Assembly: GCF_003634935.1 (NCBI RefSeq)
Contig: NZ_RBXO01000001.1
Coordinates: forward strand, 1,178,001 to 1,242,000
DNA length: 64,000 nt
Direction of reading: 5' to 3'
Origin: Saccharothrix australiensis
GTDB taxonomy: Bacteria > Actinomycetota > Actinomycetes > Mycobacteriales > Pseudonocardiaceae
Shown: positions 43,354 through 52,761 of the stretch, one piece after another
Position numbering within the stretch: position 1 is the stretch's first letter
Layout: each line of letters opens with the position of its first letter
The notes under the pieces: generated by a model
Database searches by the model: none
The model's input: only the letters and a program-made list of their open reading frames with translations
Told to the model about the DNA's origin: nothing
Position numbers and translations under genes: made by a program

Positions 43354-43402
43354 AGCGTCCTCGCCGGACGGGCAGGCCATACGGGGATGACACGCTGGGT
43401 GA
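43354..43402 (+). repeat. Dispersed REP-like element, copy C
   Basis: AGCGTCCTCGCCGGACGGGC then AGGCCATACGGGGATGACACGC resemble copy A with one indel and a few changes. The AGGCCATACGGGGATGACACG end is shared with units I and II of the tatB-mrp array. It lies between co-directional genes. Confidence 0.65.
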
Positions 43403-43514
43403 CGTGTGCGGGTGAGCCGGCTGGTCACGAATGCGTTGAGTTACCGGTTACCCGTTTCGCGCTGTTCGCCGGGTGTTGGCAGGATGGGGGCGATCAGCAG
43501 AAGAGGTGGTTCCC

Positions 43515-44042
43515 GTGACGAGTTCCTTCTCCGGCCAGAACCGACCCGGTGTGCCGCCGCGCCTGCCCACGCCGCCCACCGGGTGGCCGATCGGGTCGTA
43601 CGGCACCTACGAGGAGGCCCAGCGGGCCGTCGACTTCCTCGCCGACGGTGACTTCCCCGTGCAGGAGGTGACCATCGTCGGGGTCGACCTCATGCTCGTC
43701 GAGCGGGTCACCGGGCGGCTCACGTGGGGGCGCGTCCTCGGCACCGGCGCCGCGTCCGGCGCGTGGTTCGGCCTGTTCGTCGGCGTGTTGCTGTCGCTGT
43801 TCAACACGACCGCCGGCGCGAGTTTCGGGCCCATCCTGGTCGGCCTGCTCGTGGGTGTCGCGTTCGGGCTGATCTTCGCCGCCGTCGGGTACGGGTCGGC
43901 TCGGGGCAAGCGGGACTTCCAGTCGGCCAGCCAGCTCGTCGCCGGGCGGTACGACGTGCTCTGCCAGCCGCGCAACGCCGAGCGGGGCCGTGACCTGCTC
44001 GCCAAGCTCGCCATGCGCCCCGCCGAGGCGCCCGAGGAGTAG
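43515..44042 (+). CDS. General-stress-type small membrane protein
   Basis: This 175-residue protein has a cytoplasmic head with SYGTYEEAQRAVDFLADGDFP, two membrane helices with a glycine-rich hairpin (GAWFGLFVGVLLSLF and ILVGLLVGVAFGLIFAAVGYG), and a tail with YDVLCQ. It matches the Rv1234 position directly upstream of lpqY in mycobacteria and resembles general stress protein 17M-like domains. GTG 43515 follows AGAGGTGG. A role with the trehalose importer is suggested by the conserved adjacency only. Confidence 0.82.
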   Translation: MTSSFSGQNRPGVPPRLPTPPTGWPIGSYGTYEEAQRAVDFLADGDFPVQEVTIVGVDLMLVERVTGRLTWGRVLGTGAASGAWFGLFVGVLLSLFNTTAGASFGPILVGLLVGVAFGLIFAAVGYGSARGKRDFQSASQLVAGRYDVLCQPRNAERGRDLLAKLAMRPAEAPEE

Positions 44043-44225
44043 CGGTCGAGGTTTCGGCCTGTCGATCATCGGGTAGAGCCGTTCCGGGCTTCGGTGGTTG
44101 CGGCACCTGATCACCGGGCCTAGGTTCGTGCCACCGGTCGGCCCCCGGCCGCCGGTTGGGGGGCACGACGAGGTGCCGGGCGCTGCGGTCTGGCTCCTCC
44201 GCTGTCGGGAAGGGAGGCAGGGCCG

Positions 44226-45473
44226 ATGAAGGGCGCTGGTCATCGGTTGGCCGCCGTCGGGGGTGTCGCGCTGGTCGCGGCCTCCGTGCTGGCGGGGTGC
44301 GGTTCGGGTGACGGCGGGGTCACCATCAACGTCTACAAGTACCCGCAGGAGAACTTCCAGAAGATCGTCGACCGGTGCAACGACGAGGCGGACGGCTACC
44401 GGATCGTCTACCACAAGCTGCCCCGCGAGTCCGACGGGCAGCGCGAGCAGCTGGTGCGCCGGCTGGCCGCCGGCGACACCGGCATGGACGTCCTGTCGCT
44501 GGACATCACGTGGACCGCGGAGCTGGCCAAGGCCGGGTGGATCCGGGAGTTCACCGGCGCGGCCAAGTCCGCGGTCGAGGAGGGCACGCTCGAAACCCCG
44601 CTGGCGACCGCCCGGTACGAGGGCAGGCTGTACGCGGCACCGGACAACACCAACGTCCAGCTCCTCTGGTACCGCGGCGACCTCGTGCCCACTCCGCCGA
44701 AGACGTGGGACGAGCTGATCGAGGCGGGCGCGCGGCTCCGGGCGGAGGGCAAGCCCGGCCTGGTCGAGGCGCAGGGCAAGCAGTACGAGGGCCTCGTGGT
44801 GCTCTTCAACACCCTGGTCAACTCCGCGGGCGGGCGCATCCTCGACGAGGACGGCGCCAAGGCCGTCGTCGACGACAAGGCCGTCCAGGCGCTGGAGGTG
44901 CTGAAGAAGTTCGCCACGTCCGACGTCGTGGACCCGTCGTTCTCGAACTTCGCCGAGGACGACGCGCGGCTGGCGATGGAGAACGGCAAGGCCGCGTTCC
45001 AGCTCAACTGGCCGTTCGTCTACGCGGCGGCGCAGAAGAATCCCGAGTTCGCGGCCAAATTGAAGTGGGCGCCCTTCCCGTCGGTCGACGGCGGGGAGTC
45101 CAAGGTGACCGTGGGCGGCAACAACTACGCGGTGAGCGCGTTCTCCCCGCACGCCGAGCAGTCGTTCGACGCGGTGTCGTGCCTGCGCAACGCCGAGAAC
45201 CAGAAGTTCGCGGCCATCAACGACGGTGTGCCGCCGACCCTGGAGTCCGTCTACGACGACCCGGAGATGGCGAAGCCCTACCCGATGAAGGAATCGATCC
45301 TGGAGGCGCTGAAGACCGCGAGCGTCCGCCCGCGCACCCCGGCCTACCAGAACGTGTCGACGGTGATCTCCACGATCCTGTCGCCGCCCGCGGACATCGA
45401 CCCGCGCGCCACCGCCGACCGGCTCCGGGAGGAGTTGCAGGACGCGCTCGACTCGAAGGGGGTGCTGCCGTGA
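44226..45473 (+). CDS. lpqY: Trehalose ABC transporter substrate-binding lipoprotein
   Basis: LpqY captures trehalose outside the membrane for SugABC. The 415-residue family 1 binding protein has the signal [20 protein letters not shown] with a lipobox cysteine. It then has ITINVYKYP, the domain-hinge [37 protein letters not shown] and [12 protein letters not shown] (each quoted in part). The gene order membrane protein-lpqY-sugA-sugB-sugC equals Rv1234-Rv1238. A maltose or other disaccharide is the alternative substrate. The stop overlaps the sugA start (GTGA). Confidence 0.87.
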   Translation: MKGAGHRLAAVGGVALVAASVLAGCGSGDGGVTINVYKYPQENFQKIVDRCNDEADGYRIVYHKLPRESDGQREQLVRRLAAGDTGMDVLSLDITWTAELAKAGWIREFTGAAKSAVEEGTLETPLATARYEGRLYAAPDNTNVQLLWYRGDLVPTPPKTWDELIEAGARLRAEGKPGLVEAQGKQYEGLVVLFNTLVNSAGGRILDEDGAKAVVDDKAVQALEVLKKFATSDVVDPSFSNFAEDDARLAMENGKAAFQLNWPFVYAAAQKNPEFAAKLKWAPFPSVDGGESKVTVGGNNYAVSAFSPHAEQSFDAVSCLRNAENQKFAAINDGVPPTLESVYDDPEMAKPYPMKESILEALKTASVRPRTPAYQNVSTVISTILSPPADIDPRATADRLREELQDALDSKGVLP

Positions 45474-46417
45474 GCCAGGCGGTGACCGGGGAGACCGGTC
45501 GGGTGACGCCGTCCCCGAAGGCGAAGGCGGCGATCAGCGAGGGCAAGAAGGCCGAGCGGCGCCTCGGGCTGCTGCTGTGCGCGCCCGCGGTGCTCGTGAT
45601 GGCGGCGGTCGCGGGCTGGCCGATCATCTACTCGGTGTGGCTGTCGTTGCAGCGCTACGACCTGAAGTTCCCCGACCGGCGCGAGTTCGTCGGCCTGGAC
45701 AACTACGTCACCGTGCTGACGAACGGCTACTGGTGGAACGCCATGTGGATCACCGTCGTGATCACCGTGGTGTCCGTCCTGATCGAACTGGCGCTGGGCA
45801 TGGCGCTGGCGCTGATCATGCACCGCACGCTGGTCGGGCGCGGGATCGTCCGCACGTCGACGCTGATCCCGTACGGCATCGTCACGGTGGTCGCCGCGTT
45901 CTCCTGGCGGTACGCGTGGACGCCCGGCACCGGCTACCTGGCCGAGACGATCGCGGGCGGCGAACCGGTGCTGACGCAGAAGGTCCCGGCGGTGCTGGTG
46001 GTCATCCTGGCCGAGATCTGGAAGACCACGCCGTTCATGGCGCTGCTGCTGATGGCGGGCCTCGCGCTGGTGCCGGACGACCTGCTCAAGGCGGCGGCGA
46101 TGGACGGCGCGAACGCGTGGCAGCGGTTCACCAAGGTCATGCTCCCGGTGATGAAGCCGGCGATCCTGGTGGCGCTGCTGTTCCGCACGCTCGACGCGTT
46201 CCGCATCTTCGACAACCTGTTCGTGCTCACCGGCGGTTCGCAGGGCACGACGTCGGTGTCGATGGTGACCTACAACAACCTGATCAAGGGCCTCAACCTG
46301 GGCATCGGCTCCACCATGTCGGTGCTGATCTTCCTCACCGTGGCCCTGATCGCCCTGGTGTTCATCAAGCTGTTCGGCACCTCCGCGCCCGGCAGCGACA
46401 ACTCGGGGAGGCGCTGA
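45470..46417 (+). CDS. sugA: Trehalose ABC transporter permease SugA
   Basis: This 315-residue permease has six membrane helices and a long cytoplasmic N-terminus ([19 protein letters not shown]). The EAA loop is [24 protein letters not shown], and the first helix run is [22 protein letters not shown] 45470 is within the lpqY stop. Its stop, TGATG, overlaps sugB. The family is the MalF/SugA carbohydrate group. Confidence 0.9.
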   Translation: MSQAVTGETGRVTPSPKAKAAISEGKKAERRLGLLLCAPAVLVMAAVAGWPIIYSVWLSLQRYDLKFPDRREFVGLDNYVTVLTNGYWWNAMWITVVITVVSVLIELALGMALALIMHRTLVGRGIVRTSTLIPYGIVTVVAAFSWRYAWTPGTGYLAETIAGGEPVLTQKVPAVLVVILAEIWKTTPFMALLLMAGLALVPDDLLKAAAMDGANAWQRFTKVMLPVMKPAILVALLFRTLDAFRIFDNLFVLTGGSQGTTSVSMVTYNNLIKGLNLGIGSTMSVLIFLTVALIALVFIKLFGTSAPGSDNSGRR

Positions 46418-47262
46418 TGGCGGGCATCGGTGGCGCCGAGACCACGGGCCGCAAGGCCCGGTGGGCGGTGCTCAACGTCCTCGTGGTGGCCTACGCGCTG
46501 TTCCCCGTGCTGTGGATCGTGTCGCTGTCGTTCAAGTCCAAGGCGACCCTCGGTGACGGCAACTTCATCCCGCGCGAGTGGACGCTGGACAACTACGCGG
46601 CGATCTTCTCCACCACGGAGTTCGTGCGGGCGCTGGTGAACTCCATCGGCATCGCGCTGATCGCCACCGCCGTCGCGGTGGTGTTCGGCACGATGGCCGC
46701 GTACGCGATCGCCCGCCTGGACTTCCCCGGCAAGCGCGTCCTGGTCGGGATCTCCCTGCTGGTGTCGATGTTCCCGCAGATCTCGCTGATCTCGCCGCTG
46801 TTCGAGATCGAGCGGTCGCTGGGGCTGTTCGACACGTGGCCGGGCCTGATCCTGCCCTACATCACGTTCGGCCTGCCGCTGGCGATCTACACGCTGTCGG
46901 CGTTCTTCCGCGAGATACCGTGGGAGCTGGAGAAGGCGGCCAAGATGGACGGCGCGACGCCCGGCCAGGCGTTCCGCCGGGTCATCGCGCCGCTCGCCGC
47001 GCCGGGCGTGTTCACCACGGCGATCCTGGTGTTCATCTTCTGCTGGAACGACTTCCTGTTCGCGATCTCGCTGACCTCCACCGAGAGGTCCCGCACGGTC
47101 CCGGTGGCGCTGTCGTTCTTCACCGGCGGCTCCCAGTTCGAGGACCCGACCGGGTCGATCGCCGCGGCGGCCGTGGTGATCACGGTCCCGATCATCCTGT
47201 TCGTGTTGTTCTTCCAGCGTCGGATCGTCGCCGGGTTGACCTCCGGCGCCGTCAAGGGGTGA
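46417..47262 (+). CDS. sugB: Trehalose ABC transporter permease SugB
   Basis: This second permease, 281 residues, is of MalG type. It has helix 1 [21 protein letters not shown] and a substrate-side loop [20 protein letters not shown]. The EAA loop is [28 protein letters not shown], quoted here by its core [13 protein letters not shown] 46417 overlaps the sugA stop. It leads directly to sugC with 4 bp between. Confidence 0.9.
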   Translation: MAGIGGAETTGRKARWAVLNVLVVAYALFPVLWIVSLSFKSKATLGDGNFIPREWTLDNYAAIFSTTEFVRALVNSIGIALIATAVAVVFGTMAAYAIARLDFPGKRVLVGISLLVSMFPQISLISPLFEIERSLGLFDTWPGLILPYITFGLPLAIYTLSAFFREIPWELEKAAKMDGATPGQAFRRVIAPLAAPGVFTTAILVFIFCWNDFLFAISLTSTERSRTVPVALSFFTGGSQFEDPTGSIAAAAVVITVPIILFVLFFQRRIVAGLTSGAVKG

Positions 47263-47266
47263 AGCA

Positions 47267-48451
47267 ATGGCCGAGATCGTGCTGGACAAGGTGACCAAGC
47301 AGTACCCCGATGGCGCGGTGGCCGTCCGGGACGTGGACATCGAGATCGCCGACGGCGAGTTCGTCATCCTGGTCGGCCCGTCGGGCTGCGGCAAGTCCAC
47401 GACCCTCAACATGATCGCCGGGTTGGAGGACATCACGCAGGGCGAGCTGCGCATCGGCGGCGAACGCGTCAACGAGCGCGCGCCCAAGGACCGCGACATC
47501 GCGATGGTGTTCCAGTCCTACGCGCTGTACCCGCACATGACGGTGAAGGAGAACATGGCCTTCCCGCTGCGGCTGGCGAAGGTGGACGACGCCACCGTGG
47601 AGAAGAAGGTCCGCGACGCGGCGGAGATCCTCGACCTCACGCAGCACCTCGACCGCAAGCCGGCCAACCTGTCCGGCGGCCAGCGGCAGCGCGTGGCGAT
47701 GGGCCGGGCGATCGTGCGCAGCCCCAAGGCGTTCCTGATGGACGAGCCGCTGTCCAACCTGGACGCCAAGCTGCGCGTGCAGATGCGGACGTCGGTGTCC
47801 CGCTTGCAGAAGCAGCTCGGCACCACGACCGTCTACGTGACGCACGACCAGACCGAGGCGATGACCCTCGGCGACCGGGTCGTGGTGATGCGGGGCGGCG
47901 CGGTGCAGCAGATCGGCGCGCCGCAGTACCTCTACGACCACCCGGCGAACCTGTTCGTGGCCGGGTTCATCGGCTCGCCGTCGATGAACTTCGTGCCCGC
48001 CGGGCTGGAGAACGGGGTGCTGCGCTCGCCGCTGGGCGACGTGCCGCTCACCGACCGGGTGCGCGGCCTGCTGGCGGCCGGTGACGCGCCGCGCGAAGTG
48101 ATCGTGGGGCTGCGGCCCGAGCACTTCGAGGACGCCCGCCTGGTGGACGAGGCGTCGCGGGCCAACGGGGTGACGTTCACCAGCCACGTGGACGTGCTGG
48201 AGTCGATGGGCTCGGACAAGTTCGCCTACTTCAGCCTGTCGGGCGAGCAGGCCACGTCGGCGGAACTCGCCGAGCTGGCCGCCGACGCCGGGTCGGCCGA
48301 TGTCCCCGGCGAGGGCGTGGCGCTCGTGACCAGGCTGTCCGCCGCGTCGTCGGCGACCGAGGGCGAGCCGGCCGAGATCTGGTTCGACGCGGACAAGGTG
48401 CAGCTGTTCGACCCGAACAGCGGGCGCAACCTCACGTATTCCGGCGATTGA
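47267..48451 (+). CDS. sugC: Trehalose ABC transporter ATPase SugC
   Basis: This 394-residue MalK-type ATPase energises the trehalose importer. Walker A is GPSGCGKST (37-45), the signature is LSGGQRQRVAMGRAI, Walker B is AFLMDEPLSNLD, and YVTHDQTEAMTLGDR is the switch. The C-terminal regulatory (TOBE) domain follows MNFVPAGLENG and VGLRPEHFEDARL. It ends the operon at a strong terminator. Confidence 0.92.
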   Translation: MAEIVLDKVTKQYPDGAVAVRDVDIEIADGEFVILVGPSGCGKSTTLNMIAGLEDITQGELRIGGERVNERAPKDRDIAMVFQSYALYPHMTVKENMAFPLRLAKVDDATVEKKVRDAAEILDLTQHLDRKPANLSGGQRQRVAMGRAIVRSPKAFLMDEPLSNLDAKLRVQMRTSVSRLQKQLGTTTVYVTHDQTEAMTLGDRVVVMRGGAVQQIGAPQYLYDHPANLFVAGFIGSPSMNFVPAGLENGVLRSPLGDVPLTDRVRGLLAAGDAPREVIVGLRPEHFEDARLVDEASRANGVTFTSHVDVLESMGSDKFAYFSLSGEQATSAELAELAADAGSADVPGEGVALVTRLSAASSATEGEPAEIWFDADKVQLFDPNSGRNLTYSGD

Positions 48452-48459
48452 GCGGCGTC

Positions 48460-48490
48460 GGGGGCCATCCGACCTGCGCGGATGGCCCCC
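48460..48490 (+). terminator. Terminator of lpqY-sugABC
   Basis: GGGGGCCATCCG (48460-48471) pairs perfectly with CGGATGGCCCCC (48479-48490) around a 7-nt loop. The rest of the gap to 48697 contains no supported gene. Confidence 0.8.
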
Positions 48491-48697
48491 GTTCGATGCC
48501 CGTCACGGGGAGTTACCGACCAGCCGGGACCATCGGCCGGGACGAACTCCATAGGCCATTCAGCGCAGCAAAGGCGCAACTCGCCGCTTTCGCACTTCTT
48601 TCGCTCCGGTCCGTCCCCACCCTGGTCGAAGGCGGGGATGCCCCGACCAACGGCGTCGGGGGCAGGGGAAACCGCCGAGCACAGAAGAGAGCGCGCG

Positions 48698-49585
48698 ATG
48701 GGGATTCTTGACGGGAAAGCAGTCGTGATCACCGGTGCGGGACGTGGGTTGGGCGAAGCCTACGCGATGCACGCGGCACAGGCCGGTGCGGCGGTCGTGG
48801 TCAACGACGTCGACGCTGACCTGGCCGAACAGGTCGCCGAGCACATCCGGGGGTACGGCGGGCGTGCGGTGGCCAGCGCACACACGGTCACCGATCCGAC
48901 CGAGGCCGAGAAGATCGTCGGAATGTGCGTGACGGAGTTCGGCCGGCTGGACGGCTTGGTGAACAACGCCGGGCTGAACTACGAGACCCAGCCGTGGGAC
49001 GACGACCCGGAATCGGTGCGCCGGACGGTCGAAGTCAACCTGCTGGGTGTCATATACACCGGAATCGCGGCGATGCGCGTGATGCGCGAACAGCGTCGCG
49101 GTTCCATCGTGAACATTTCGTCCGGGGCGTTCTTCGGGCAGCGCAAACTGGCGACCTACGCGGCGACCAAGGGCGCGGTGGCGTCGCTGAGCACGTCGTG
49201 GGCGCTGGACCTGGAGGGCGAGGGCGTCCGGGTGAACGCGGTCTGCCCGGTCGCGCACACCCGGATGGTGTGGAAGTCCGAGCGGTCCCTGCGGGCGATC
49301 CCCGCCGACCGCACGCCGGGCAAGGTGGCGCCGCTGGTGCTGTTCCTCCTCGGCGACGCGTCCGACGGCATCACCGGGCAGATCGTCCGGTGCAACGGGC
49401 GGCAGCTGCACCTCGTCGGGCACCCGTACTTCAAGCAGCCGATCCTGGAGAGCGACACCTGGGACACGGCGTCGGTGAAGCGCGCCTTCGACGGCGTCCT
49501 CCAGGCGCACCTCGAACCGTTCGGCCTGGAGAAGCGGATGCCGCCCCGGCTGCGGGAGCTGGTGGAGCCGGGTCAGACGGCCTGA
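48698..49585 (+). CDS. SDR-family NAD(P)-dependent oxidoreductase
   Basis: This 295-residue short-chain dehydrogenase has the cofactor motif TGAGRGLG (12-19), NNAG (in VNNAGLNYETQ), the catalytic serine in NISSGAFFGQ, and YAATK. An unusual extension after FLLGDASDGITGQ (about residues 225-295) adds a C-terminal part, as in SDRs linked to steroid or acyl-CoA dehydrogenation. D at the end of strand 2 (VVVNDVDAD) favours NAD+. ATG 48698 follows a purine-rich AGAAGAGAG. The substrate is not readable. Confidence 0.87.
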   Translation: MGILDGKAVVITGAGRGLGEAYAMHAAQAGAAVVVNDVDADLAEQVAEHIRGYGGRAVASAHTVTDPTEAEKIVGMCVTEFGRLDGLVNNAGLNYETQPWDDDPESVRRTVEVNLLGVIYTGIAAMRVMREQRRGSIVNISSGAFFGQRKLATYAATKGAVASLSTSWALDLEGEGVRVNAVCPVAHTRMVWKSERSLRAIPADRTPGKVAPLVLFLLGDASDGITGQIVRCNGRQLHLVGHPYFKQPILESDTWDTASVKRAFDGVLQAHLEPFGLEKRMPPRLRELVEPGQTA

Positions 49586-49594
49586 AGCCGGTCG

Positions 49595-49655
49595 CGGGAA
49601 GTGTCGCGGCGGCACTTCCCGGCCGGTGCCGCCGACCGCAGGGGCTGCGGTCGGC
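49595..49655 (+). terminator. Twin terminators after the SDR gene
   Basis: CGGGAAGTG (49595-49603) pairs with CACTTCCCG (49613-49621). GCCGACCGCAG (49631-49641) pairs with CTGCGGTCGGC (49645-49655) around GGG. They serve the SDR gene and perhaps the convergent ParB-like gene. Confidence 0.75.
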
Positions 49656-49802
49656 GAACCACCCGTGCGGGCGGCGGGTGGCACCCGCGCCCCCGAGGTG
49701 TGCGGTCGGCGGGCGCGTCGACGGGGTGTGCGGTCGGGTGAGCGGGCCGCGTCCTGCCCGCTCGTCACACGGACGGGTGAGAGGCGGCGTCCGGCGGGCC
49801 GG

Positions 49803-50648
49803 CTACCCCCGGCGCGCGGTGCGGATCGTGTCGATCACGTCGGGGTCCCAGCGGTGGGTGCGGATGAGCCGGTAGCGCTCCGCCGCCACCCACAGGTACG
49901 CCTCGGTCTCGGTGCGGTCGCCGACGAGGCCCGCCTGCCGCAACATGCCGACCACCGGCACGTACTCCTCCCGGTACCAGCGCAGGGCGATCGTCGGGCG
50001 GTCCAGGAAGGCGCCCTCGTCCTGCATCAGGCGGAAGCCCCAGGCTTCCACGTGCTCGCCGAGCTCGGCGTAGTCCCACGGGTCCGACAGCAGCACCTCC
50101 GCGCGTGCCTCGCCGGGCAGCGGCACGCGTTCGAGGAACAGCCGCCGGTAGTCCTTGACGATCAGGTCGCCCCGGTGGCGGATGCCGTGCGCGTCGATGC
50201 GGGTGACGACCGCCGTCACGTACGCGTCGATGACGGTCAGCCCCAGCGCGTGGGCGACGGACACCCGGTGGTGGCCGTCCTGGACGAAGTGCAGGTCGCC
50301 GACCTGGTAGACCTCGATCGGCGGCACGGCCTCGCCCCGGCGCGTGGCCAGCGCCAGCCGCTGCCACCGCTCGCGCACCCGCGCGGACGTCGGCCGGAAG
50401 CGCCGGTCGAAGTCGCGGGTGCGGTCGACGCTGCCCACGATGGAGTCCAGCCGGATGGTCCGCAGGCCGAGCCGCCGCTCGCCCGCGTACCCCAGCGCCT
50501 CCACCACCTCGTGGAACGGCAGCATGATGTTGACGTCGTCCGGTTCCCGGCGCAGCCACGTCGCCAGGCGGGACAGCACCTGCCGCCGGCGGGCCCGCAG
50601 GAAGTCGTTCTCCGCGTCGGCGGCGGGGAACCCGGTGTCACGGCGCAT
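49803..50648 (-). CDS. ParB/sulfiredoxin-fold protein
   Basis: This 281-residue protein has the ParB-like nuclease-fold core VPPIEVYQVGDLHFVQDGHHRVSVAHALG (core DGHHRV), where the DGHHR motif would bind nucleotide or phosphate. The C-terminal half (EAYLWVAAERYRLIRTHRW) is helical. It is not a chromosome ParB, since the helix-turn-helix and N-terminal arginine patch are absent. The start overlaps the end of the phosphoesterase gene. A paired nucleotide-related role is a guess. Confidence 0.77.
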   Translation of the reverse strand: MRRDTGFPAADAENDFLRARRRQVLSRLATWLRREPDDVNIMLPFHEVVEALGYAGERRLGLRTIRLDSIVGSVDRTRDFDRRFRPTSARVRERWQRLALATRRGEAVPPIEVYQVGDLHFVQDGHHRVSVAHALGLTVIDAYVTAVVTRIDAHGIRHRGDLIVKDYRRLFLERVPLPGEARAEVLLSDPWDYAELGEHVEAWGFRLMQDEGAFLDRPTIALRWYREEYVPVVGMLRQAGLVGDRTETEAYLWVAAERYRLIRTHRWDPDVIDTIRTARRG

Positions 50649-51372
50649 CGTCGTCCTCCTCTTCGCGCGGTCGCTGCGGTCCTCGTCCCGCCTCGTGCCC
50701 GGCGGAGGGCGTCGCCCGCCCTCCCGGCACCTCCAACACCTTGTACCCGACCACGTTGACCAGACGCGTGCCGCCGAGCACCCGGTCCGGCCGGGGCCTG
50801 CCGTGGGGGTGGATGTGCCCGTGCAGCAGCAGCGGCGGGTGCAGGCGGCGCACGGCGTCGTGCAGGCACGCGAACCCCCGGTGCGGCGGGTCCGGCTCGT
50901 CGCCGCAGCCCAGCGGTGGCGAGTGGGTCAGCAGGATGTCCACGTCGCGCCGGTCGCGCAGGCGACGCCACGCCGCCCGCCGCACCACCCGCCGCGCCCG
51001 CCGCGCCTGCTGGCGCTCGGTCCACTGGTTGGGCCCGTCGTTGTAGCGGATCGAGCCGCCCAGCCCGGCGATCCGCAGTCCCGCCACGTCGACCACCCGC
51101 CCGTCGGCGTTGACGCCGCCCGCCGGCCCCGGCCACCGCGCCGGGATGCCCGCCTTCGTCCACAGCCCGCGCACCTTCGCGTACCCCGCCAGGTCGGGGT
51201 CGTGGTTGCCGGGCACGAACACGCACGGCCGGTCCAGGGCCGAGGACAGGAACTCCAGGTACTCGAACGGCAGGTCGCCCGCCGCGACCACCAGGTCGAC
51301 CCCGTGCCGCCGCACCTGGTCGGTCCACAACCGCTCGACCACCTCGTCCGCCACCGCGAGCACCCTCGGCAC
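50638..51372 (-). CDS. Metallophosphoesterase with atypical first motif
   Basis: This 244-residue calcineurin-fold protein retains GDLPFEYLEF (D-L), the GNHD motif (VPGNHDPD), LLTHSPP and LLHGHIHPHG, which supply the metal ligands. The first motif, normally D-x-H after the first strand, reads AVADEVVERLW, so a ligand may be missing or replaced by E. A C-terminal charged tail (REEEDDDAP) is lineage-specific. ATG/GTG 51372 starts it. It is coupled to the ParB-fold gene. Confidence 0.8.
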   Translation of the reverse strand: MPRVLAVADEVVERLWTDQVRRHGVDLVVAAGDLPFEYLEFLSSALDRPCVFVPGNHDPDLAGYAKVRGLWTKAGIPARWPGPAGGVNADGRVVDVAGLRIAGLGGSIRYNDGPNQWTERQQARRARRVVRRAAWRRLRDRRDVDILLTHSPPLGCGDEPDPPHRGFACLHDAVRRLHPPLLLHGHIHPHGRPRPDRVLGGTRLVNVVGYKVLEVPGGRATPSAGHEAGRGPQRPREEEDDDAP

Positions 51373-51480
51373 CCATCGAGCCTAAGGGCATCCGCCGTGC
51401 GCGACACGCTGCCAGTGAAAGGGTGAAATGCGCGCGCACCCCGCTGTCGCGGGACCGGAATCCGACTAGCGTTGCGCGGT

Positions 51481-52569
51481 GTGCTCGCCGAGTTGTTCCT
51501 CGACGCGGCCCGCGTCTGCCGGGAACACAGCCCGCTCACCCACGCCCTGCTGGTGTCGGCCGCGGCCGACCTGACGCGCGGCGGCGTGACCGCGCGGGTC
51601 ATGGCGGGCGCGGTGTGCGACCGGAAGGGCTCGGTGCCGGGCCTGCGGTTCGCGGGCGCGCTGCACCGCCTGGTGCTGGAGGGCCGCGCGCCCGGACTGG
51701 CCGCGCACTACCCGACCGCGGGCGGCGAGCCGCGCCTGGCAACCCTGTGGGACGACGCGCTGCCGGTCCTGCACGAGCACACCGACCGCCTGCGGGCGCT
51801 GGTGGACGCGACCGCCGTGCAGACCAACGAGCCGGGCCGCAGCGCGCCGCTGTTCGGCGGCCTCCAGACGGCGACCCACCTGGCCGCCGAGGCGGCGGGC
51901 AGGCGCACCCCGTTCCCCGTGCGGCTGCTGGAGGTCGGCGCGTCCGGTGGCCTGAACCTGCGCCCGCACCGGGTGGCGTACCGGGTCGGCGACGAGCTGT
52001 TCGGCGACGTCGGCAGCCCCTTCGCGCTCGACGTCGGGTGGACCGGCCGGCCGCCCGTCGACCTGTCGCACAACCTGCGCCTGGTGCGGCGGGCCGGCTG
52101 CGACCTCGACCCGGTCGACGTGTCGACCGAGGACGGGCGGCTGCACCTGTCGTCGTTCGTGTGGGGCGACCAGCTCCGGCGGTGGGAACGCCTCCGCGAC
52201 GCCCTGGACCTCGCCCAGCTCGACCCCGTGCCGGTGCGCCGGGCCACCGGGCCGGAGTGGCTGGTCGAGCAGCTCGCCCGGCCGGAGCGGGACGTGCTCA
52301 CCGTGGTGTGGCACTCCGTGGTGTGGCACTCGGTGTCGCCCGCCGACCGCGCCGCGGGCCGCGCGGTCCTGGCCGACGCGGCGGCCCGCGCCACGCCGAT
52401 GGCGCCCTTGGCGCTGCTGGTCTTCGAGCCGAGGCGGGGGCTGAGCGGCGCCGGCGCGACCGACTTCCACCTGCTGCTGAAGCTGTGGCCGAGCGGCGTC
52501 TCGCTGCGGTTGGGCGCCGGGGCGGGCCACGGCATCCCGTTCACGTGGCAGACCCGGCCCTGGGAGTGA
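51481..52569 (+). CDS. DUF2332 family protein, copy 1
   Basis: This 362-residue protein has the family's SAM-like glycine motif LLEVGASGGLNLR, the strict QTNE in ATAVQTNEPGRSA, WGDQLRRWERL and VVWHSVVWHS. The fold resembles a methyltransferase but lacks a proven acceptor site. GTG 51481 is 8 nt after TAGCGT, so it is probably leaderless; TTG 51472 is the alternative. A second paralogue lies 2.2 kb downstream. Function unknown. Confidence 0.8.
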   Translation: MLAELFLDAARVCREHSPLTHALLVSAAADLTRGGVTARVMAGAVCDRKGSVPGLRFAGALHRLVLEGRAPGLAAHYPTAGGEPRLATLWDDALPVLHEHTDRLRALVDATAVQTNEPGRSAPLFGGLQTATHLAAEAAGRRTPFPVRLLEVGASGGLNLRPHRVAYRVGDELFGDVGSPFALDVGWTGRPPVDLSHNLRLVRRAGCDLDPVDVSTEDGRLHLSSFVWGDQLRRWERLRDALDLAQLDPVPVRRATGPEWLVEQLARPERDVLTVVWHSVVWHSVSPADRAAGRAVLADAAARATPMAPLALLVFEPRRGLSGAGATDFHLLLKLWPSGVSLRLGAGAGHGIPFTWQTRPWE

Positions 52570-52625
52570 CCGCCCCGCCGGCGTCCACCGTGGACGGTCG
52601 GCGGTCCCGCCGGCGCGGCGAGGGG

Positions 52626-52721
52626 CTAGCCGCCCGTGGCGATCAGCACCGTCACCGTGGTGAGCCAGCCCAGGAGGAAGGCCAGGATCCAAAAGCGCAG
52701 GTTGGTCAGCATTCTGGTCAT
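52626..52721 (-). CDS. 31-residue membrane peptide downstream of corA
   Basis: This short frame (MTRMLTNLRFWILAFLLGWL then TTVTVLIATGG) has one hydrophobic helix after a basic start, G/C third positions in almost every codon, and ends in TAG. It lies 40 bp after the corA stop on the same strand, so it would be co-transcribed. It is too short for routine gene calling. A role as a small partner of CorA is possible but unproved. Confidence 0.45.
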   Translation of the reverse strand: MTRMLTNLRFWILAFLLGWLTTVTVLIATGG

Positions 52722-52761
52722 GTCGGGGCGTCCCGTCGGGTCGGGGTGGACTGGGAGGGGG

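Noticed and set aside
52311..52342. Internal duplication giving VVWHSVVWHS in DUF2332 copy 1
   Set aside because: A repeated V-W-H-S/Q pattern is normal for this family, so I do not consider it a recent duplication.
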